10,007 nt of DNA from an uncultured Chloroflexota bacterium (GTDB lineage: Bacteria > Chloroflexota > Anaerolineae > B4-G1 > DUEL01), in the NCBI GenBank assembly GCA_937138275.1, contig CAKZOY010000520.1, positions 1 to 10,007 of the forward strand. The letters run 5' to 3'. Below the pieces are notes generated by a model that saw nothing but the letters and a program-made list of their open reading frames with translations, was not told where the DNA came from and made no database searches. Shown here one piece after another: positions 6,012-10,007 of the stretch. Both the position numbers and the translations under genes were made by a program. Each line of letters opens with the position of its first letter. Within the stretch, counting starts at the first letter, position 1.

Positions 6012-6865
6012 TGGGACTGAAGGCAAGAAGCGAATTCCTGTACTTTGCTTGGCGAAACAAAAAGTTGCGGGTCGGTCTCGCAATCATCCTGTTCTTCGCG
6101 CTGATGGCCATCTTTGGCCCGTTCCTGGCCAAGTATCCGCCCAATGAATATGTAGAGGTCGCCGCGTTCCCTCCTTCCAGGGAACACTGGTTTGGAACGA
6201 CGATTTTTGGGCAGGATGTTTTCTCCCAGTTCGTCCACGGCCTGCGGGCGACGTTTATCGTGGGCCTGATCGGGGGGACCATCGGCACTCTGCTGGGAAT
6301 CCTCATCGGCTTCACCGCCGGTTATCGGGGGGGAATGGTAGATGAGATTCTCAATATGATCACGAACATCGTGCTGATTATCCCCACTCTGGCCGTATTG
6401 ATTATCATCGCGGCGTACCTGACGGTGCGCGGTATCTTAACGGAAAGCATCTTTATCGGGCTGACGGCCTGGCCCTGGGCGGCGCGGGCCATCCGGGCCC
6501 AGACTTTCTCCCTTCGCGTTCGGGAATACGTGGATATGGCCCGGATATCCGGGATGAAATCCTGGCGGATTATCTTCGGCGAGATCGCGCCCAATATGAT
6601 GTCCTACCTGCTCCTGGTCTATATCCTCCAGTTCGGTGGTGCGGTCCTCAATGCCGCTGCTCTGGACTTCATTGGCCTCGGCCCAACCGATACCGTCTCC
6701 CTGGGTCTAATGATGAACTACGCGCTCCTCTGGGCTGCGCTCCCTCTGAAAATATGGTGGTGGTTTGTCCCACCGGGCGCGGCAATCATGGCCATTGTGG
6801 GCGCCCTGTATGTCACCAATGTGGGGCTGGATGAAGTCTTCAATCCCAAACTCCGGGAGTTATAA
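6011..6865 (+). CDS. ABC transporter permease, DppC/OppC type (oligosaccharide/peptide class)
   Basis: This 284-residue protein is the second half of the membrane channel. A first helix (about 20-40) is followed by the C-subunit hallmark HWFGTTIFGQDVFSQFVHG (59-77), a five-helix BPD_transp_1 core, the EAA loop EYVDMARISGMKSWRIIFG (172-190) that contacts an ATPase, and LDFIGLG (218-224). The ATG at 6011 overlaps the TGA of the preceding gene (TGATG), which indicates translational coupling. GGGGGAGG (5996-6003) lies 7 nt upstream, so I prefer this start to the in-frame GTG at 6008. The order B, C, D, F matches the usual operon. The substrate is inferred from the neighbourhood, not from this protein. 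Confidence 0.93.
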   Translation: MGLKARSEFLYFAWRNKKLRVGLAIILFFALMAIFGPFLAKYPPNEYVEVAAFPPSREHWFGTTIFGQDVFSQFVHGLRATFIVGLIGGTIGTLLGILIGFTAGYRGGMVDEILNMITNIVLIIPTLAVLIIIAAYLTVRGILTESIFIGLTAWPWAARAIRAQTFSLRVREYVDMARISGMKSWRIIFGEIAPNMMSYLLLVYILQFGGAVLNAAALDFIGLGPTDTVSLGLMMNYALLWAALPLKIWWWFVPPGAAIMAIVGALYVTNVGLDEVFNPKLREL

Positions 6866-6868
6866 ACC

Positions 6869-7819
6869 GTGACGCTGCAAGTAGAGAACCTCACTCTGTA
6901 CTACCAGACCCTCCGGGGAGACGCCCGCGCCCTGGAGGATGCCACATTCAAGATGGCGGATGGGGAGATTATGGGGGTGGCTGGCGAATCGGGCTGCGGA
7001 AAGACCACCCTCGGCCACGGCATTGTTCTCCTGAAGCCCCCCATGAAGTTCGTGCGTGGTCGGGTGGTCCTGGATGGCGAAGAGTTGCCCATCTGGGATA
7101 TGGAGCGAATGCGGGAGTACCGTTTCCGGAAAATCTCCATCATCCCCCAATATGCGATGAACGCGCTCAACCCGATCCGCAAAATCGGTACGATGATCGG
7201 CGAAGTGGTTCGTTCCAGGGGGATAGACTACGGGGCCATCCTGCCCGAATTGAAGCGGCGGCTGGACCTGGTAGGGCTTTCCCACGACGTATTGAAAATG
7301 TACCCTATAGAACTCTCCGGCGGGATGAAACAGCGGGTGGTGCTGGTCCTTTCCACTCTGTTGAATCCCTCCGTGCTCATTGCCGACGAAATTACCTCGG
7401 CGCTGGACGTCTCCACCCAGAAAGCGGTTATGGAAATGCTGGTGGAGTTCCGGGACCGCGGCTTCGTCAAAAGCATCATGGTCATCACCCACGATATATC
7501 CATCCTCTATCAGGTCGCCGACTCCATTATGGTGATGTACGCCGGGCAACTCTCCGAGAAGGGGCCCACCGAGGTGATCATCCATCGGCCGCGGCATCCG
7601 TATACGAAGATGCTCATCGGGTCGTTGCCCAAAGTCGGCGTGCGGTATGCCGAAACCCGGCTCAGCGGTATCCCCGGCAGTCCACCGGTGCTGCTGGACC
7701 CGCCCCCCGGATGCCGGTTCCAGGACCGCTGTCCGGTTGCCTTTGAGAAGTGCCGGGATGTTCCCCCGTTTCTGGAAATTGAGCCGGGCCATTTCGTGGC
7801 CTGCTGGAGGGAGTATTGA
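6869..7819 (+). CDS. ABC transporter ATP-binding protein, DppD/OppD type
   Basis: This 316-residue ATPase powers import. Motifs in order are Walker A GESGCGKTT (39-47), Q-loop Gln94, signature LSGGMKQR (149-156), Walker B VLIADE (169-174) and H-loop His208. The C-terminal oligopeptide-transporter region has HPYT (243-246) and four cysteines (282, 288, 295, 312) in the spacing that holds a 4Fe-4S cluster in studied OppD-type proteins. After the catalytic Glu the usual Pro of DEPT is Ile (DEIT), a change echoed in the partner ATPase. The GTG start at 6869 is 3 bases after the previous stop, with GGGAG (6855-6859) upstream. The protein should pair with the next gene product as a heterodimer under the two permeases. 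Confidence 0.93.
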   Translation: MTLQVENLTLYYQTLRGDARALEDATFKMADGEIMGVAGESGCGKTTLGHGIVLLKPPMKFVRGRVVLDGEELPIWDMERMREYRFRKISIIPQYAMNALNPIRKIGTMIGEVVRSRGIDYGAILPELKRRLDLVGLSHDVLKMYPIELSGGMKQRVVLVLSTLLNPSVLIADEITSALDVSTQKAVMEMLVEFRDRGFVKSIMVITHDISILYQVADSIMVMYAGQLSEKGPTEVIIHRPRHPYTKMLIGSLPKVGVRYAETRLSGIPGSPPVLLDPPPGCRFQDRCPVAFEKCRDVPPFLEIEPGHFVACWREY

Positions 7820-7821
7820 AT

Positions 7822-8757
7822 ATGATGCGGCTGGATCGGGTTTCCAAAATCTATCGGGTTGGCGCATTCGGCGCGAGAAAACTCCCCGCCGTATGCGATG
7901 TCAGTTTTGACGTTCGGGGCGGAGAAGTGGTCTCATTGATCGGCGAGAGCGGTAGCGGGAAATCCACCATCGGCAAGATGATCCTGCGGCTCATCTCCAT
8001 CACTTCCGGCAAAATCTGGTTCAACGATATGGATATTTCCACGCTCAAAGGGAACGCCCTGAAGGAATACTACCGCAGGGTTCAGGGGGTGTTTCAAGAC
8101 CCCTTCGGGTCGTATAATCCCATCTTCAAGGCGGACCGCATCTTCCAGATCGTCCGGCGGGAGTTCTATCCGCACATTCCCCAGGCCGACTGGGACGAGA
8201 AGGTGGAGCGGACGCTGACCTCCGTCGGCCTGAACCCGCAGCAGGTGCTGAACAAGTTCCCGCACCAGCTCAGCGGTGGGCAATTGCAGCGGTTCCTCAT
8301 CGCCCGCGCGCTGTTGCTGGACATTGAGTTCCTGGTCGCCGATGAAATCATCAGCATGCTGGACGCGTCCACCCGGATTGACGTGCTCAACTTGCTGGCT
8401 GACCTGAAAGCCCGCGGGCTCTCCATCCTCTTCATCACCCATGACCTCTCTCTGGGGTACTACATCAGTGAACGCGCGGTCATCCTCTACTGCGGGCGCA
8501 TTATGGAGATGGGGCGGACGGAAAGCGTTTTTTCCAACCCGATTCACCCCTACACGCAATTGCTGATGGACTCCGTCCCCCGGCTGGATCAGAAATGGGC
8601 CAAAACGGTTCGCTCGGTGGAGGACGGGGACAAAGCCCATCTGGCGGGGTGCGTGTATTATCCCCGTTGTTCCAAGGGAACGCCGGAATGCACGAAGGCG
8701 ATCCCCCCGCTGGTGGAAGTCGCGCCGGACCACTGGGTCGCCTGCCATCGCTGGTAA
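7822..8757 (+). CDS. ABC transporter ATP-binding protein, DppF/OppF type
   Basis: This 311-residue protein is the second ATPase of the transporter. It has Walker A GESGSGKST (41-49), Q-loop FQDP (Gln92), signature LSGGQLQR (150-157), Walker B FLVADE (170-175), H-loop His207, HPYT (242-245) and four C-terminal cysteines (277, 283, 290, 308). After Walker B it reads DEIISMLDAST instead of the usual DEPTSALD, so the Pro is missing here too, but both nucleotide sites look otherwise complete. ATG 7822 is chosen because GGAGGGAG (7806-7813) is 8 nt upstream; an in-frame TTG at 7816 would be only 2 nt away. Two bases separate it from the preceding stop, so it is in the same operon and probably translationally coupled. 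Confidence 0.92.
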   Translation: MMRLDRVSKIYRVGAFGARKLPAVCDVSFDVRGGEVVSLIGESGSGKSTIGKMILRLISITSGKIWFNDMDISTLKGNALKEYYRRVQGVFQDPFGSYNPIFKADRIFQIVRREFYPHIPQADWDEKVERTLTSVGLNPQQVLNKFPHQLSGGQLQRFLIARALLLDIEFLVADEIISMLDASTRIDVLNLLADLKARGLSILFITHDLSLGYYISERAVILYCGRIMEMGRTESVFSNPIHPYTQLLMDSVPRLDQKWAKTVRSVEDGDKAHLAGCVYYPRCSKGTPECTKAIPPLVEVAPDHWVACHRW

Positions 8758-8796
8758 CGGTCGGACCATCCTGATCCTCACGGGGAGGAATCCAAC

Positions 8797-9780
8797 GTGT
8801 CCGAAGTGACGATCGTCGGTTCACCTCTACCCCACATTCCCTGGGAGGACCGCCCCCCGGGTTGCCGCGATGTCGTCTGGCGCTACAGCAAAAATCCCAT
8901 TATCACCCGGGACGCCGTGCCCGGAGCCAACAGTATCTTCAACTCCGCCGTCGTCCCCTTCAACGGGAAGTTCGCCGGGGTCTTCCGCTGCGATAACACC
9001 GCTCGGGATATGCAACTCCACGTCGGTTTCAGCGACGACGGCATCCGCTGGCAGATAGAGCCCCAGCGCATTCAGTTCGTCTGCGACGATGCGGAGATCG
9101 GCCAGTTCGTCTACGGCTATGACCCGCGCGTCTGCTGGCTGGAGGACCGCTATTACGTCACCTGGTGCAATGGATACTACGGGCCGACCATTGGGGTGGG
9201 CTACACGTACGATTTCCGGACGTTCTACCAGTTGGAGAACGCCTTCCTGCCCTACAACCGCAATGGGGTATTATTTCCCCGCCGCATCCGCGGGAAGTAC
9301 GCGATGCTCAGCCGGCCCAGCGACCGGGGGCACACCCCCTTCGGCGATATCTTCTATAGCGAGAGCCCGGATATGGTCCACTGGGGCCATCACCGGTTTG
9401 TGATGGCTCCGGTGGGCGGCTGGCAGTCCACCAAAATCGGTGCCGGGCCCACGCCGATAGAGACCTCCGAGGGATGGCTTCTCCTTTATCACGGTGTCCT
9501 GACTTCCTGCAACGGTTTCGTCTACAGTTTCGGCGCAGCGCTTCTGGACCTGGACCAGCCTTGGAAGGTCATCTACCGTTCCCGCCCGTACCTGATGAAC
9601 CCGCGCGAGTACTACGAGTGTGTGGGGGATGTGCCCAACGTGGTCTTCCCCTGCGCCGCGCTGGTGGACCCCCCCACGGGGCGGATAGCCATCTACTACG
9701 GCGGCGCGGACACGGTCACCTGCCTGGCCTTTGCTTACGTACAGGAAATAATGGAGTTCCTTCGGGAAAATACGCTGTGA
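8797..9780 (+). CDS. GH130 family glycoside phosphorylase, probable beta-mannoside phosphorylase
   Basis: This 327-residue protein has no signal peptide, so it acts in the cytoplasm. It shows the five-bladed beta-propeller pattern of GH130: YGYDPRV (106-112) carries the proposed acid catalyst Asp109, followed by NRNGVLFP (154-161), MLSRPS (170-175), TKIGAGPTP (212-220), LLLYHGV (228-234), NVVFP (281-285) and YYGGADT (300-306). Arg155, Arg173, Lys213 and His232 sit where GH130 phosphorylases bind phosphate, so I expect phosphorolysis of a beta-mannoside to mannose 1-phosphate rather than hydrolysis. The subfamily, and hence the linkage (mannosyl-1,4-glucose, 1,4-mannan or 1,2-mannan), cannot be settled by eye. 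The GTG start at 8797 has GGGGAGG (8782-8788) 8 nt upstream. It lies 39 nt after the transporter operon and is probably co-transcribed. Confidence 0.88.
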   Translation: MSEVTIVGSPLPHIPWEDRPPGCRDVVWRYSKNPIITRDAVPGANSIFNSAVVPFNGKFAGVFRCDNTARDMQLHVGFSDDGIRWQIEPQRIQFVCDDAEIGQFVYGYDPRVCWLEDRYYVTWCNGYYGPTIGVGYTYDFRTFYQLENAFLPYNRNGVLFPRRIRGKYAMLSRPSDRGHTPFGDIFYSESPDMVHWGHHRFVMAPVGGWQSTKIGAGPTPIETSEGWLLLYHGVLTSCNGFVYSFGAALLDLDQPWKVIYRSRPYLMNPREYYECVGDVPNVVFPCAALVDPPTGRIAIYYGGADTVTCLAFAYVQEIMEFLRENTL

Positions 9781-9786
9781 GATTTC

Positions 9787-9809
9787 GGCGAGGCGGATGC
9801 CGCTTCGCC
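9787..9809. repeat. Hairpin just after the GH130 gene
   Basis: GGCGAGGCGG (9787-9796) pairs with CCGCTTCGCC (9800-9809) around a 3-nt loop, ten pairs including one G-U. It begins 6 bases after the stop. No T-run follows, so it may be an mRNA-stabilising end rather than a terminator. Confidence 0.55.
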
Positions 9810-9827
9810 CGAACGGGAAGGACGAAA

Positions 9828-9876
9828 CGGGGGTTTGGGGCCGTGGCGGTTGCACCGCCCCAAACCCCCGATTTTT
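9828..9876 (+). terminator. Hairpin plus T-run directly before the GH94 ribosome binding site, terminator or attenuator
   Basis: CGGGGGTTTGGGGC (9828-9841) pairs perfectly with GCCCCAAACCCCCG (9857-9870). An alternative inner stem, GGCGGT with ACCGCC (9845-9850 and 9854-9859), can also form. The run ATTTTT (9871-9876) follows at once and then the GGAGGTGG ribosome binding site. It has the form of an intrinsic terminator and belongs to the same GGGGTTT...AAACCCC palindrome family as 4481-4523. Confidence 0.6.
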
Positions 9877-9889
9877 GGAGGTGGAACGA

Positions 9890-10007
9890 ATGCGCTACGG
9901 TTTCTTTGACGACCGCAATCGGGAATATGTGATCACCCGACCGGATACTCCTCTCCCGTGGATTAACTACCTGGGTTGTGAGGAGTTCATCGGTATCATC
10001 TCCAACA
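9890..10007 (+). CDS. GH94 glycoside phosphorylase, probable cellobiose phosphorylase (N-terminal 39 codons only)
   Basis: Only the first 39 residues are in the window. They include [19 protein letters not shown] and [16 protein letters not shown], which I recognise as the N-terminus of GH94 enzymes, closest in my memory to bacterial cellobiose phosphorylases, which are about 810 residues long. Those enzymes split cellobiose with phosphate into glucose 1-phosphate and glucose in the cytoplasm. The ATG at 9890 is supported by GGAGGTGG (9877-9884) 5 nt upstream. The catalytic domain lies outside the window, so another GH94 specificity cannot be excluded. The CelR-type operators near the start of the locus favour cellobiose. 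A hairpin with a T-run lies immediately before the ribosome binding site, so expression may be lower than, or separately controlled from, GH130. Confidence 0.85.
   Translation, partial: MRYGFFDDRNREYVITRPDTPLPWINYLGCEEFIGIISN

Noticed and set aside
4701..6083. Open frame of 460 codons on the minus strand
   Set aside because: It is antisense to the first permease and covers the tandem promoters. Its Gln/Asp/His-rich sequence has no domain and no ribosome binding site that I can see.
6737..6744. GCGCTCCC half-site resembling the CelR-type operator inside the second permease gene
   Set aside because: Only one half is present, it is inside coding sequence and the other half does not match, so chance is the better explanation.

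Overview
The window looks like a carbohydrate-use locus from a GC-rich bacterium, most likely a member of the Chloroflexota (Anaerolineae-like). The clues are the C-terminal tail YLPLVLKN on the exported calcium-repeat protein at the left edge, frequent GTG starts, and a peptide/oligosaccharide-class (family 5) transporter of the kind used for beta-glucans and mannans in thermophiles. The taxon is inferred from sequence style only. Every gene that can be supported lies on the + strand.

Layout. Positions 1-653 hold the 3' end of an exported protein made of thrombospondin-type-3-like Asp-rich calcium repeats, followed by an intrinsic terminator (706-754). The 398-base gap 654-1051 holds that terminator, an imperfect hairpin, and a strong promoter (TTGACA, 17 bp, TAAAAT) with two operators that nearly match the known CelR/CebR site TGGGAGCGCTCCCA. 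These precede a LacI-family regulator (1052-2086). After a short octamer tandem repeat comes a lipoprotein solute-binding protein (2232-4010), which ends in a strong terminator.

The 1-kb gap 4011-5015 holds no credible gene. It contains a 42-bp palindrome, a 428-bp non-autonomous mobile-element-like sequence with about 60-bp terminal inverted repeats and internal palindromes (4279-4706), two tandem sigma-70-like promoters (4741-4769 and 4807-4835), and a leader of about 175 nt in which I recognise nothing. Then follow two permeases and two ATPases (5016-8757), tightly packed with a 1-bp overlap and 2-3-bp gaps, a GH130 glycoside phosphorylase (8797-9780), hairpins, and the first 39 codons of a GH94 phosphorylase, probably cellobiose phosphorylase (9890 to the edge).

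How it works together (inference from families and context). The binding protein captures beta-linked oligosaccharides outside the cell. The BCDF-type ABC transporter imports them. Inside, GH94 and GH130 split them with phosphate instead of water, giving glucose 1-phosphate and mannose 1-phosphate and saving ATP. The likely diet is cello-oligosaccharides and/or beta-mannan or glucomannan fragments. The LacI-family protein probably represses its own promoter and possibly the binding-protein gene until the sugar is present. The most notable structural points are the twin operators one whole number of helical turns apart, the mobile-like element that separates the binding protein from its permeases, and the recurring GGGGTTT...AAACCCC palindromes, one of which sits with a T-run directly in front of the GH94 ribosome binding site.
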